A DNA stretch of 64,000 bases from JAEULH01 sp034382075 (GTDB lineage Bacteria > Pseudomonadota > Alphaproteobacteria > Rhodospirillales > Defluviicoccaceae): contig JAXMOZ010000002.1 of NCBI GenBank assembly GCA_034382075.1, positions 1 to 64,000 on the forward strand, read 5' to 3'. Of this stretch, positions 9,434 through 18,422 are shown one piece after another; the first letter of the stretch is position 1; the number at the start of each line of letters is the position of its first letter. The position numbers and the translations under genes are program-made. The notes under the pieces were generated by a model that saw nothing but the letters and a program-made list of their open reading frames with translations, did not search any database and was not told where the DNA came from.

Positions 9434-9552
9434 CTAACTTGCCCCCACGTGGATGCTGCGCGCGGGCGCGGCGTGCGCTACGGTCGGGCCGCCGAAGACC
9501 CGGACACCGAGCGGATAACCGGGCGCCGGCAGCGGTAGCGGGGAGGTGCAAC

Positions 9553-10098
9553 ATGCGGGCGCTCGAGCGGTTCGCCCTGGCCGTCGACTGGATCAACGAG
9601 CGGGCCGGCCGCGCCGCCGGCTGGCTGGCGCTGGCGATGGTGTTGATCACCTTCGCCGTCGTCATCCTCCGCTACGTCTTCAGCCTCGGCTTCGTCTGGA
9701 TGCAGGAGTCCTACGTCTGGCTCCACGGCGTCGTTTTCATGCTGGGCGCCGGCTACACCCTGCTCCACGACGGCCACGTCCGCGTCGACATCTTCTATCG
9801 CGAGGCGAGCATTCGCAGGAAGGCGCTGGTCGATCTGTTCGGCGCCCTGCTGCTGCTGTTGCCGTTCGTGGTCATGGTCTTCTGGGTCGCCTGGCCCTAC
9901 GCCGTCGTCTCCTGGCAGCGGCTGGAGGGCTCCAGGGAGGCCGGCGGCCTGCCCGGGCTGTTCCTCTTGAAGTCGGTCATCGTCGCCTTCTGCATTCTCC
10001 TCGGATTGCAGGGCCTGGCCATGGCCGCCCGCGCCGTCCTCGCCCTTAAGGGCCGCGTCCACCCGCCGGGCCCGGAGAACGGGATCGGGGAGGTCTGA
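9553..10098 (+). CDS. TRAP transporter small permease (DctQ family)
   Basis: A 181-residue four-helix membrane protein, the small subunit of a tripartite ATP-independent periplasmic transporter. Seen: LALAMVLITFAVVILRYVF, WMQESYVWLHGVVFMLGAGYTLLHDGHVRVDIFY (the family hallmark), and two further hydrophobic helices. The start at 9553 follows GGGAGG with good spacing. It is followed after 2 nt by the large permease. No binding-protein gene lies nearby. Confidence 0.93.
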   Translation: MRALERFALAVDWINERAGRAAGWLALAMVLITFAVVILRYVFSLGFVWMQESYVWLHGVVFMLGAGYTLLHDGHVRVDIFYREASIRRKALVDLFGALLLLLPFVVMVFWVAWPYAVVSWQRLEGSREAGGLPGLFLLKSVIVAFCILLGLQGLAMAARAVLALKGRVHPPGPENGIGEV

Positions 10099-10100
10099 GG

Positions 10101-11723
10101 ATGCCGGGCGACGTCCTCCTCGGCGAGATCCTCAGCGTCGGGATGTTCGCCGTCGTCTGCGCCGTGCTCATGCTGGGCTTCCCGGTCGCCTTCTCGCTCG
10201 CCGGCACCGCCCTGGCCTTCGCCCTGATCGGCGCCGGCCTCGACGTTTTCGACCTTCGCCTGCTCGGCGGCCTACCGTCGCGCTACCTCGGGATCATGGT
10301 CAACGAGGTGCTGGTCGCGGTGCCGCTGTTCGTCTTCATGGGGGTGATGCTGGAGCGGGCGAGGATCGCCGAGAAGCTCCTGGAAACCATGGGCCTGCTG
10401 TTCGGCCGGATGCGCGGCGGGGTCGGCATTGCGGTGGTCTTCGTCGGCATGCTGCTCGCCGCCTCGACCGGGATCGTCGGCGCCACCGTCGTCACCATGG
10501 GCCTGCTCAGCCTGCCGACCATGCTCCGCGCCGGCTACGACCCGAAGCTCGCCACCGGCACCATCTGCGCCTCGGGCACGCTGGGCCAGATCATCCCGCC
10601 CTCCATCGTGCTGGTGCTCTTAGGCGACATCCTCCAGGGCGCCTACGCCGAGGCGCAGCGGGCCATCGGTAACTGGGCGCCGGAGCCGGTCTCGGTCATC
10701 GACCTGTTCGCCGGCTCCTTCATCCCCGGGATGATCCTGGTCGCCCTCTACATGGGCTGGATCCTGGTCCAGGCCGTGGTCAATCCGGCCTCGTGCCCGG
10801 CGCTCCTGGCCGAAGGGGAGAAGATCGACGACCTCGGCCACCGGGTCGCGACCGCGCTGGTGCCTCCGGGGATCCTGATCTTCGCCGTCCTGGGCTCGAT
10901 CCTGGCCGGCATCGCCACGCCCACCGAGGCGGCCGCCGTCGGCTGCGTCGGCGCGCTGCTGCTGGCGGCGCGCACCCCGAGCGAGGAGACCACCCGGACG
11001 CGCACGGGCGGAGGCTGGCTGCGTCGTCTCGCCCGCCACCCCATCGAGCTCGCCGGCGTCGCCGTCATCGCGGAGATCGCGCTCGCCGACGGCTTCGACC
11101 TGCGCATGCAGCTCAACGTGGTGAGCGTCTTCGACGCGCTTGCCTTTGCCCTGGCCCTGCTCGCCGCGGCGGTGCTGGCCTGGGGGCTGGCGGTGGCGCT
11201 GCTTCGGTTGTGGCGCTCGAAGATCCTCACCGAGGCGATGCGTTCGACGGTGAAGATCACCAGCATGGTCTTCGTCATCCTGCTGGGCGCCTCGGTGTTC
11301 TCGCTGGTCTTCCGCGGCCTTGGCGGCGACCGGCTGGTCGCCGACGTCTTGCATCAGTTCCCCGGCGGCGCCTTCGGCGCCATCGCCGCGGTGATGGTGG
11401 TGATGTTCGTCCTCGGCTTCTTTCTCGACTTCATCGAGATCATCTTCGTCGTCGTGCCGATCGTGGGCCCGGTCATCCTGCAGATGGACGTGAGCCCCAT
11501 CTGGCTCGGGGTGATGATCGCGATCAACCTGCAGACCAGCTTCCTGACCCCGCCCTTCGGCTTCGCCCTGTTCTTCCTCCGCGGCGTGGCGCCCCCGGAG
11601 GTAAGGACCTCCGAGATCTACCGCGGCATCATCCCGTTCGTCGTGATCCAGCTCGTGGTGCTGGCGCTGGTCGCGGCATGGCCGGCGCTGGCCACCTGGC
11701 TGCCAAAGGCGCTGTTTCCGTGA
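10101..11723 (+). CDS. TRAP transporter large permease (DctM family)
   Basis: A 540-residue membrane protein, the ion-coupled transport subunit of a TRAP system for organic anions. Seen: the N-terminal LMLGFPVAFSLAGTALAFALIG, VPLFVFMGVMLERARIAE, the motif ASTGIVGATVVTMGLLSLPTMLRAGYD, SGTLGQIIPPSIVLVLLGD, and AGIATPTEAAAVG. The C-terminal half has LTPPFGFALFFLRGV. The protein is longer than minimal DctM (~425 residues), with an added central membrane block near residues 300-390. The substrate cannot be predicted because the DctP-type receptor gene is not in this neighbourhood. Confidence 0.95.
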   Translation: MPGDVLLGEILSVGMFAVVCAVLMLGFPVAFSLAGTALAFALIGAGLDVFDLRLLGGLPSRYLGIMVNEVLVAVPLFVFMGVMLERARIAEKLLETMGLLFGRMRGGVGIAVVFVGMLLAASTGIVGATVVTMGLLSLPTMLRAGYDPKLATGTICASGTLGQIIPPSIVLVLLGDILQGAYAEAQRAIGNWAPEPVSVIDLFAGSFIPGMILVALYMGWILVQAVVNPASCPALLAEGEKIDDLGHRVATALVPPGILIFAVLGSILAGIATPTEAAAVGCVGALLLAARTPSEETTRTRTGGGWLRRLARHPIELAGVAVIAEIALADGFDLRMQLNVVSVFDALAFALALLAAAVLAWGLAVALLRLWRSKILTEAMRSTVKITSMVFVILLGASVFSLVFRGLGGDRLVADVLHQFPGGAFGAIAAVMVVMFVLGFFLDFIEIIFVVVPIVGPVILQMDVSPIWLGVMIAINLQTSFLTPPFGFALFFLRGVAPPEVRTSEIYRGIIPFVVIQLVVLALVAAWPALATWLPKALFP

Positions 11724-11777
11724 ACCCACGGCGCGCGGCCCGCGGGACCAACCCCGCCCGGTCCCACCCCCTCCGTC

Positions 11778-11800
11778 ACCCGCGGACTTGGTCCGCGGGT
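11778..11800. terminator. Perfect inverted repeat after the TRAP genes
   Basis: Arms ACCCGCGGAC (11778-11787) and GTCCGCGGGT (11791-11800) are perfectly complementary around a TTG loop. It lies between convergent genes (TRAP permease and pyrE) and could act as a bidirectional terminator. No T-run follows, so termination is inferred only from position and stem strength. Confidence 0.5.
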
Positions 11801-11914
11801 CCATGAAGGCGTGGTTCGCCGCAACACGTGCGGCGATGACGGTGGACTGTGCACCTCACGAAGCCCGGCCGATCGGCCGAATGCCCGCGCGGCCGCGGGT
11901 CAGACGCGGATGCG

Positions 11915-12487
11915 CTAGGCGCTGAAATCGCTCTTGGTGAAGAGGGCGATGAGCTCGACCCCCGCCGCGGCCAGGGCCTCCGTCGCCCCCTCCTCCCGGT
12001 CGACCACCGTCAGCACCGCCTTCGCGTCCCCCCCGGCCTCGCGCACCGCCGCCAGGGCTTCGAGCACCGAGCCGCCGGTGGTGGTCACGTCCTCGAGCAG
12101 CAGCGTCGGCGCGTCGGCCTCGAAACAGCCCTCGATGCGCTTCTGGGTGCCGTGCGCCTTCACCGTCTTGCGGACGAAGAAGCCCCGAACCGGCTGGGTC
12201 GGAAAGCTGCGGCAGGCGACCGCGCCGACGATCGGCACCGCGCCCATCTCCAGCCCGCCGACCTGGGTCGCGCCGCGAGCCTTCGCCACTTCGAGGATGG
12301 CATCGGCGATCAGGCTCATGGTCTCCGGGTCGAACATCGCCAGCTTCATGTCGAAGTAGATGCTCGAGGTGCGTCCCGAGGCGAGCCGCAGCTCGCGGCC
12401 CGAGACCATCGCCAGCCGGTGCAGCCGATCGAGGAGCCGGGCCCGGCGCAGGGCGTCGAAGGGGGTGGCTTCGGCAGTTATGGTCAT
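11915..12487 (-). CDS. pyrE: Orotate phosphoribosyltransferase
   Basis: A 190-residue enzyme of de novo pyrimidine synthesis that makes orotidine 5'-phosphate from orotate and PRPP. The PRPP-binding loop EDVTTTGG lies at residues 132-139. The segments FVRKTVKAHGTQKRIEG and SGRTSSIYFDMKLA are typical of the family. The start at 12487 (MTITAEA) fits family length. An upstream ATG at 12526 would add 13 residues. It is a single gene, convergent to the TRAP operon. Confidence 0.95.
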   Translation of the reverse strand: MTITAEATPFDALRRARLLDRLHRLAMVSGRELRLASGRTSSIYFDMKLAMFDPETMSLIADAILEVAKARGATQVGGLEMGAVPIVGAVACRSFPTQPVRGFFVRKTVKAHGTQKRIEGCFEADAPTLLLEDVTTTGGSVLEALAAVREAGGDAKAVLTVVDREEGATEALAAAGVELIALFTKSDFSA

Positions 12488-12616
12488 GCTGTCTCTCGTC
12501 CCCCTGGAGCCGGCGGCTTGATCCATTCACGCCGCCGCCGCATATGCCGTTCAACCGGACCGCGCGTCTGCGCGCGACGTCTGGCGCGCTATGACCCGCA
12601 TCCACACCTCTGTACT

Positions 12617-13723
12617 ATGAGTTCCATGCGAAGCAAGCTTCTTGGCGGGGTTGTGGCCGCGGCCCTTGCCGCCGCCGGCGCCGGCGCCTGGCTCTACGGC
12701 GAGCGCGGCGGCGACGGTGGTGGGTTGGCCGCGGCGGACGACCAGGCCCAGCCGGAGGCGGTCGTCGTCGAGGCCCGCCCGGTCTCGCTCGGGACGGTCG
12801 CCAACGAGGTGTCCGCCGTCGGCACGCTTCGCTCCAACGAGGCCGTGGTCATCCGTCCGGAGATCGACGGCCGGGTCACCGAGATCCATTTCGACGAGGG
12901 CGCCCCGGTCGAGCGGGGCCAACTGCTGTTCAGCTTCGACGACCTGATCCCCCGCGCCGAACTCTCAGAAGCCGAGGCCAACCTCGCCTTGAGCGAGCGC
13001 AACTACCAGCGGGCGATGGAGCTCTACCGCCGCGGCGCCGGAACCGGCCGCAGCGTCGACGAGACCCGCGCCAGCCTGCAGAGCGACCGGGCCAAGGTCG
13101 ACCTGGCCAAGGCCAGGCTGGACAAGACGAAGATCGCAGCCCCCTTCGCCGGCATCGTCGGCCTCCGCCGGGTCAGCGTCGGCGACTACGTCTCCAGCGG
13201 CGACGACCTGGTCGCCCTCGCCAGCATCGACCCCATCAAGGTCGATTTCCGCATCTCCGAGCGGTTCCTGTCCAACCTGCACCCCGGCCAGGAGCTGGGG
13301 GTCGAGGTGGACGCCTTCCCCGGGCGCACCTTCCGCGGCCACGTCTTTGCCGTCGATCCGCAGATCGACGCCAACGGCCGCAGCATTGCGCTCCGCGCCG
13401 AGGTGCCTAATCCGGAGCGGGTGCTGCGTCCGGGCCTGTTCAGCCGCATCCGCCTGGTCCTCGACGTGCGCGACAACGCGATCACCATCCCCGAGGAGGC
13501 GATCGTGCCCCAGGGCGAGCAGCGCTTCGTCTTCGCCGTCGTCGGCGGGCACGCTGTCAAGACCCGGATCACCCTTGGCCACCGCGGCCCGGGCTGGGTG
13601 GAGGTGACGAGCGGGCTTTCCGCCGGCGACGTGGTCGTCACCGCCGGGCAGCTCAGGATCCGCGACGGCGCGACCGTCGAGGTCGTCGCCCCGACCATGG
13701 CGACGCCGGGCGCCGGGGCCTGA
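12617..13723 (+). CDS. RND efflux periplasmic adaptor (HlyD/MFP family)
   Basis: A 368-residue membrane-fusion protein that links an RND pump to the outer-membrane channel. It has an N-terminal membrane anchor (LLGGVVAAALAAAGAGAWLYG), a barrel-sandwich domain (EVSAVGTLRSNEAVVIRPEIDGRVTEIHFDEGAPVERGQLLF), a coiled-coil hairpin (LSEAEANLALSERNYQRAMEL), and beta-barrel and membrane-proximal domains. The start could be 12617 or the in-frame ATG at 12626. The pump gene starts 4 nt after the stop. No outer-membrane factor or regulator is adjacent. Confidence 0.94.
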   Translation: MSSMRSKLLGGVVAAALAAAGAGAWLYGERGGDGGGLAAADDQAQPEAVVVEARPVSLGTVANEVSAVGTLRSNEAVVIRPEIDGRVTEIHFDEGAPVERGQLLFSFDDLIPRAELSEAEANLALSERNYQRAMELYRRGAGTGRSVDETRASLQSDRAKVDLAKARLDKTKIAAPFAGIVGLRRVSVGDYVSSGDDLVALASIDPIKVDFRISERFLSNLHPGQELGVEVDAFPGRTFRGHVFAVDPQIDANGRSIALRAEVPNPERVLRPGLFSRIRLVLDVRDNAITIPEEAIVPQGEQRFVFAVVGGHAVKTRITLGHRGPGWVEVTSGLSAGDVVVTAGQLRIRDGATVEVVAPTMATPGAGA

Positions 13724-13727
13724 GCCG

Positions 13728-16700
13728 GTGAAGCTCTCCGAGACCTGCATCCGCCGGCCGGTTTTCGCGACCGTGCTGAGCCTCCTGATCGTGCTCGTCG
13801 GGCTGGTGGGCTATCAGCGGCTGTCGGTGCGCGAGTATCCGAACATCGACCCGCCGGTCGTGACCGTCCAGACCAGCTACATCGGCGCCAGCGCCGAGAT
13901 CATCGAAAGCCAGGTCACCAACATCCTGGAGGACTCGCTCGCCGGCATCGAGGGCATCGACTACATGACCTCGATCAGCCGCGAAGAGACCAGCCAGATC
14001 ACCATCACCTTCCGCCTCGACCGCGATCCCGACGCGGCGGCGGCGGACGTCCGCGACCGGGTCAGCAGGGTCCGCGGCCGGTTGCCGGACGACGTCGAGG
14101 ATTCGGTCATCCAGAAGGTGGAGGCCGACGCCCAGCCGATCATCTACCTCGCCTTCTTCAGCGACCGGCATTCGCCGCTGGAGGTCAGCGACTACGCCGA
14201 CCGCTACGTCAAGGACCGGCTGCAGACCCTGCCCGGCGTCGCCGAGGTGCGCATCTTCGGCGAACGCCGCTATGCCATGCGGCTGTGGCTGGATCCCGCC
14301 CGGCTCGCCGCCTTCGACATGACCACCCAGGAGGTCGAGAACGCGCTACGCCGGCAGAACGTCGAGATCCCCGCTGGCCGCATCGAGAGCGCGGACCGGG
14401 AGTTCACCGTCCTCGCCGAGACCGACCTGCGTACGCCCGAGCAGTTCGACAACCTGATCCTCCGCGACGCCGGCGGCTACCTGGTCCGCCTGGCCGACGT
14501 CGGCACGGCCGAGCTCGGCGCCGCCGACGAACGCCGGCGGGTGCGGTTCAAGGGCACGACCACGGTCGCGCTGGGCGTGGTCAAGCAGTCGACCGCCAAC
14601 CCGCTGGATCTGTCGCGGGCGGTGCGCGAGAACCTGCCCGCCATCGTCGACAGCCTGCCTGAGGGGATGCGCGTCGAGGTCGCCCACGACCGGGCGGTGT
14701 TCATCGACGAGTCGATCAAGAACGTCTACTACGCCATCGGCGAGGCCGCGGTTCTGGTCGTCCTCATCATCTTCCTGTTCCTCCGCTCACTCCGGGCGAC
14801 GCTGGTGCCGCTGGTCACCATCCCGGTGTCGCTCATCGGCGCCTTCGCGCTGATGTACGTGCTGGGCTTCTCCATCAACACGCTGACGCTGCTCGCCATC
14901 GTGCTGGCCATCGGCCTGGTCGTCGACGACGCCATCGTCATGCTGGAGAACATCTATCGCCACGTCGAAGACGGCATGGCGCCGGTCGCGGCCGCCTTGC
15001 AAGGCAGCCGCGAGATCGGCTTCGCCGTCGTCGCCATGACCCTGACCCTGGCCGCCGTCTACCTCCCCATCGGCTTCATGACCGGCAAGACCGGCAGGCT
15101 GTTCACCGAGTTCGCCTGGACGCTGGCCGGCGCCGTCGTCGTCTCCGGCTTCGTCGCGCTCACCCTGTCGCCGATGATGTGCGCCAAGCTCATCCGCCAC
15201 CAGGGCCAGCACGGCGTCGCCTACCGCACCATCGAGCGCGGGCTGAACGCCATGACCGATGGCTACCGGCGGCTGCTCGCCCGCGCTCTCTCCGCCTGGC
15301 CGGTGGTGGCGCTGATCGGCGCCGGGGTGGTCGCCTCGATTTTCGTCCTCTACGCCAACCTCAAGTCGGAGCTGGCGCCCTTCGAGGACCAGGGCACGGT
15401 GGTCGGCATCTTCGTCGCCCCGGACGGAGCGACCATCGACGCCATCGACGCCTACGCCAAGCGGCTGGAGGCGATTTACAAGGCAGAGCCGGACGTCGAT
15501 CGCTACTTCGTCGTCGTCGGCACCCCGGTGGTGAACCAGGGCATCTCCTTCATCAAGATGACCCCCTGGGACGAGCGCGAGCGCACCCAGAAGGAGATCG
15601 CCTCGACCCTCTCGCCGAAGATGGCAAGGGTGCCGGGCGTCATGGCCTTCCCGGTGAACCCGCCGCCGCTCGGCCAGAGCGTGCGCAACAAGCCGGTCGA
15701 GATCGTGGTCAAGACCTCCAGGCCCTACCGCGAGCTCGAAACCATTGTCGACGAGTTGATGGCAAAGGCGGCCGAGTCTCCCGCCCTGATCAACATGGAG
15801 ACCGACCTCAAGCTCAACACCCCGCAGATCCGGGTCAACCTGGACCGGGAGAAGGCGGCGAACCTCGGCATCGCCGTCGAAACCCTGGGCCGCAGCGTCG
15901 AGACGCTGCTCGCCGGCCGGCAGGTGACCCGCTTCAAGCGCGAGGGCGAGCAGTACGACGTGATCGTGCAGATCCGCGACGAGGACCGGATGACCCCCGA
16001 CGCGCTGAACCGAATCTACGTCCGCGCCGCCGAAGGGGCGATGGTGCCGCTGTCCAACCTGGTGCAGATCGAGGAGACGGTGGCGCCCAAGGAGCTCAAC
16101 CACTTCAACCAGATGCGCGCCGCGACGATCACCGCCAACCTCGCCCCCGGCTACAGCCAGGGAGACGGCATCGCCATCCTCGAGGCGGCGGCGGCGCAGG
16201 TTTTGCCCGGCACGGCGCGCCTCGACTATTCGGGCCAGTCACGGGAGTTCAAGGAGGCCAGCGCCGACATCTACATCACCTTCGCGCTGGCCCTCGCCTT
16301 CATCTACCTGGTGCTCGCCGCCCAGTTCGAGAGCTTCCGCGATCCGTTGATCATCATGCTGACGGTGCCGCTGTCGATCGCCGGCGGCCTCGCCGGGCTG
16401 TGGATCAGCGGCGGCACGTTGAACATCTACAGCCAGGTCGGGCTCGTCACCCTCATCGGCCTGATCACCAAGCACGGCATCCTCATCGTCGAGTTCGCCA
16501 ACCAGATGCGCGCGGAGGGGCGGCCGGTGCGCGAGGCGGTGATCGACGCCTCGGTGTTGCGGTTGCGGCCGATCCTGATGACCACCGGGGCCACCGTCTT
16601 CGGTGCAGTGCCGCTGGCGATCGCCGCCGGCGCCGGCGCCGGCGCTGAGAGCCGCCAGGACATCGGCTGGGTGATCGTGGGCGGGCTCACCGTCGGCACC

Positions 16701-16820
16701 TTTTTCACCCTGTTCGTGATCCCGGTGGTCTACGCCCTGGCCGCCGGCCGCGACGAACGGGCGCAGCGCGAAGCGGCGCTCACCGCCGAGCCCGTTCCGG
16801 TGCCCCGGGCGGCGGAGTAG
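13728..16820 (+). CDS. RND family efflux permease
   Basis: A 1030-residue proton-driven inner-membrane pump of the AcrB/MexF/HAE1 type. Seen: the N-terminal RPVFATVLSLLIVLVGLVGY helix, two large periplasmic loops, and TM4 with LAIGLVVDDAIVMLENIYRH, whose Asp pair is the proton relay. The C-terminal half repeats the fold (LITKHGILIVEFANQMRAEG). The length is the usual ~1030-1050. The start is GTG at 13728, directly after the adaptor gene. Substrates cannot be inferred. Confidence 0.96.
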   Translation: MKLSETCIRRPVFATVLSLLIVLVGLVGYQRLSVREYPNIDPPVVTVQTSYIGASAEIIESQVTNILEDSLAGIEGIDYMTSISREETSQITITFRLDRDPDAAAADVRDRVSRVRGRLPDDVEDSVIQKVEADAQPIIYLAFFSDRHSPLEVSDYADRYVKDRLQTLPGVAEVRIFGERRYAMRLWLDPARLAAFDMTTQEVENALRRQNVEIPAGRIESADREFTVLAETDLRTPEQFDNLILRDAGGYLVRLADVGTAELGAADERRRVRFKGTTTVALGVVKQSTANPLDLSRAVRENLPAIVDSLPEGMRVEVAHDRAVFIDESIKNVYYAIGEAAVLVVLIIFLFLRSLRATLVPLVTIPVSLIGAFALMYVLGFSINTLTLLAIVLAIGLVVDDAIVMLENIYRHVEDGMAPVAAALQGSREIGFAVVAMTLTLAAVYLPIGFMTGKTGRLFTEFAWTLAGAVVVSGFVALTLSPMMCAKLIRHQGQHGVAYRTIERGLNAMTDGYRRLLARALSAWPVVALIGAGVVASIFVLYANLKSELAPFEDQGTVVGIFVAPDGATIDAIDAYAKRLEAIYKAEPDVDRYFVVVGTPVVNQGISFIKMTPWDERERTQKEIASTLSPKMARVPGVMAFPVNPPPLGQSVRNKPVEIVVKTSRPYRELETIVDELMAKAAESPALINMETDLKLNTPQIRVNLDREKAANLGIAVETLGRSVETLLAGRQVTRFKREGEQYDVIVQIRDEDRMTPDALNRIYVRAAEGAMVPLSNLVQIEETVAPKELNHFNQMRAATITANLAPGYSQGDGIAILEAAAAQVLPGTARLDYSGQSREFKEASADIYITFALALAFIYLVLAAQFESFRDPLIIMLTVPLSIAGGLAGLWISGGTLNIYSQVGLVTLIGLITKHGILIVEFANQMRAEGRPVREAVIDASVLRLRPILMTTGATVFGAVPLAIAAGAGAGAESRQDIGWVIVGGLTVGTFFTLFVIPVVYALAAGRDERAQREAALTAEPVPVPRAAE

Positions 16821-16892
16821 CGCGCCCGGCTTCTTTCTCGCAAGCTGCTCAAAGCGGATTGTTGTACGGTTGATCCGCGAGAAGCAAAACTT

Positions 16893-16979
16893 CGTCATCG
16901 CGAGCCGCGAAAGCGGCGTGGCGATCCAGAAAACCTTTCACTGGATTGCTTCGTCGGCTACCGCCTCCTTGCAATGACG
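16893..16979. repeat. Interspersed palindromic repeat, family A, copy 2
   Basis: It runs from CGTCATCGCGAGCCGCG to CCTTGCAATGACG with inner GTGGCGATCCAG and CACTGGATTGCTTCG. The same element occurs at 718-803 (reverse orientation) and 38127-38212. The upstream flank (GATCCGCGAGAAGCAAAACT) also resembles the flank of copy 3, so the repeated unit is longer than its palindromic core. Confidence 0.85.
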
Positions 16980-17007
16980 ACAGCTCCCCAACCTAATTAC
17001 AAGATGC

Positions 17008-17910
17008 CTAATCGGGCAGCACCAGCGTGCCGGCGCCGTGCTCGGTGAACAGCTCGAGCAGCAGCGCGTGGGGAACCCGGCCGTCCATGATCACCGCGCC
17101 TTCGACGCCCTTGTCCACCGCGTCGAGGCAGGTTTCGATCTTGGGGATCATGCCGCCCTTGATGGTGCCGGTCTCGATCAGCCGCCGGGCCTGCGACGCC
17201 GTCATCTGGGCGATGAGCTCGCCGTCCTTGCCGATCACGCCGGCGACGTCGGTCAGCATCAGCAGCCTGCGCGCGTTCACCGCCGCGGCAATGGCGCCGG
17301 CGGCGGTGTCGGCGTTGACGTTGAGGGTCTCGCCGGCGGCGCCGATGCCGATGGGCGCGATCACCGGGGTGATGTCGGAGCGGTCGTAGAAGTCGATGAC
17401 GTGCGGGTCGATCTCGGTCGGTTCGCCGACCAGGCCCAGGTCGAGGATCCGCTCGATGTTGGAGCCGGGGTCGCGCTTGCTCCGGCGCAGCCGCTGCGCC
17501 CGGATCAGGTTGCCGTCCTTCCCCGACAGACCCACCGCGAAGCCGCCTGCGGCGTTGATCGCCGAGACGATCTCTTTGTTGATCGATCCGGCCAGGACCA
17601 TCTCGACCACGTCGACCGTCTCCTTGTCGGTGACCCTGAGGCCGTCGACGAACTCGCTCTTGATCTTCAGCCGCTCCAGCATCCGCCCGATCTGCGGGCC
17701 GCCGCCGTGGACCACCACCGGGTTGATCCCGACCTGGCGGAGCAGGACGATGTCGCGGGCAAAAAGCTGGGCCAGGGCCGCATCGCCCATGGCATGGCCG
17801 CCATACTTGATGACGAAGGTGGCGCCCGAGTGCCGGCGCATGAACGGCAGCGCCTCGGAGAGCGTCCGGGCGCGGGCGAGAAGCTGGTCTTGCGGCGGTT
17901 TTTCGTTCAT
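17008..17910 (-). CDS. argB: Acetylglutamate kinase
   Basis: A 300-residue amino-acid kinase family enzyme that phosphorylates N-acetylglutamate in arginine synthesis. Seen: FVIKYGGHAMGD, VVHGGGPQIGRMLERL, LVGEPTEIDPHVID, INADTAAGAIAAAV-like VNADTAAGAIAAAVNA, and KGGMIPKIETCLDAV near the C-terminus. In many alphaproteobacteria argB directly follows engB; here a signalling operon of about 5 kb lies between them. Confidence 0.97.
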   Translation of the reverse strand: MNEKPPQDQLLARARTLSEALPFMRRHSGATFVIKYGGHAMGDAALAQLFARDIVLLRQVGINPVVVHGGGPQIGRMLERLKIKSEFVDGLRVTDKETVDVVEMVLAGSINKEIVSAINAAGGFAVGLSGKDGNLIRAQRLRRSKRDPGSNIERILDLGLVGEPTEIDPHVIDFYDRSDITPVIAPIGIGAAGETLNVNADTAAGAIAAAVNARRLLMLTDVAGVIGKDGELIAQMTASQARRLIETGTIKGGMIPKIETCLDAVDKGVEGAVIMDGRVPHALLLELFTEHGAGTLVLPD

Positions 17911-17990
17911 GCACCGCCCCTTAGCGCAGCAGGGCGGCGAGTTCCAGCCTTAATCGCGGCCGGGCGCGGAAGCGGGCACGGGCCGTCCGG

Positions 17991-18383
17991 CTAGCTGCCC
18001 TGGGACGACGCCCTGCCGCTCGACAGGCTGGTGAGGGCCTGAAGCAGCACCTCGGGTGACAGCGGCTTGGTCAGCACCGCCTCGACGCCAAGCTGATCGA
18101 GCTCGCTCGCCACACCACCGCCGCCGCTGGTCAGCGCGATGACCGGCAAAGGCGTCAATCCCAGCGTCGACACCCTCACGAGCTTGACCAGGTTCGACCA
18201 GTCGAGGCCCAGGGTGTCGGTGTCCAGGATCATCAGATCGAAGCTCGTCTCTTCGAGGGCGTCCAGCGCCTCGAGCTCGTTGGAGGCCGGCCGTGCCCAG
18301 TAGCCGTAGCCTTTGAGCAGGCTGTCCAAGACTTTCCTGGCAAGGGGTTCTGACGAGATAACCAAAGCTTTCGGAGGCCCCAC
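17991..18383 (-). CDS. Response-regulator receiver domain protein
   Basis: A single receiver domain of 130 residues without an output domain. The phosphoacceptor Asp is D54 (LMILDTDTLG), with ALTS and the conserved Lys in LTKPLSP. The acidic pocket that normally holds two acids is SSE here, so metal binding may be altered. I prefer the GTG at 18383, which has GAGGA five bases upstream, over TTG at 18395. It lies downstream of the CHASE2-EAL gene on the same strand and is probably co-transcribed with it. Confidence 0.82.
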   Translation of the reverse strand: MGPPKALVISSEPLARKVLDSLLKGYGYWARPASNELEALDALEETSFDLMILDTDTLGLDWSNLVKLVRVSTLGLTPLPVIALTSGGGGVASELDQLGVEAVLTKPLSPEVLLQALTSLSSGRASSQGS

Positions 18384-18422
18384 GATATTCCTCAAGTAGC
18401 AGAAGTAGATGATCGTTCATCG

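Larger units (their letters stand above)
9164..9552. other. Repeat-rich intergenic region recO-dctQ
   Basis: A 389-nt non-coding stretch. It contains two blocks related to repeat family B (9189-9250 and 9365-9433), with further CCCTCACCCG/GGTGAGG words between them. Apparent open frames are low-complexity Arg/Pro/Ser translations of the repeats. Nothing else is recognisable apart from the GGGAGG ribosome site of the next gene at its right end. Confidence 0.65.
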
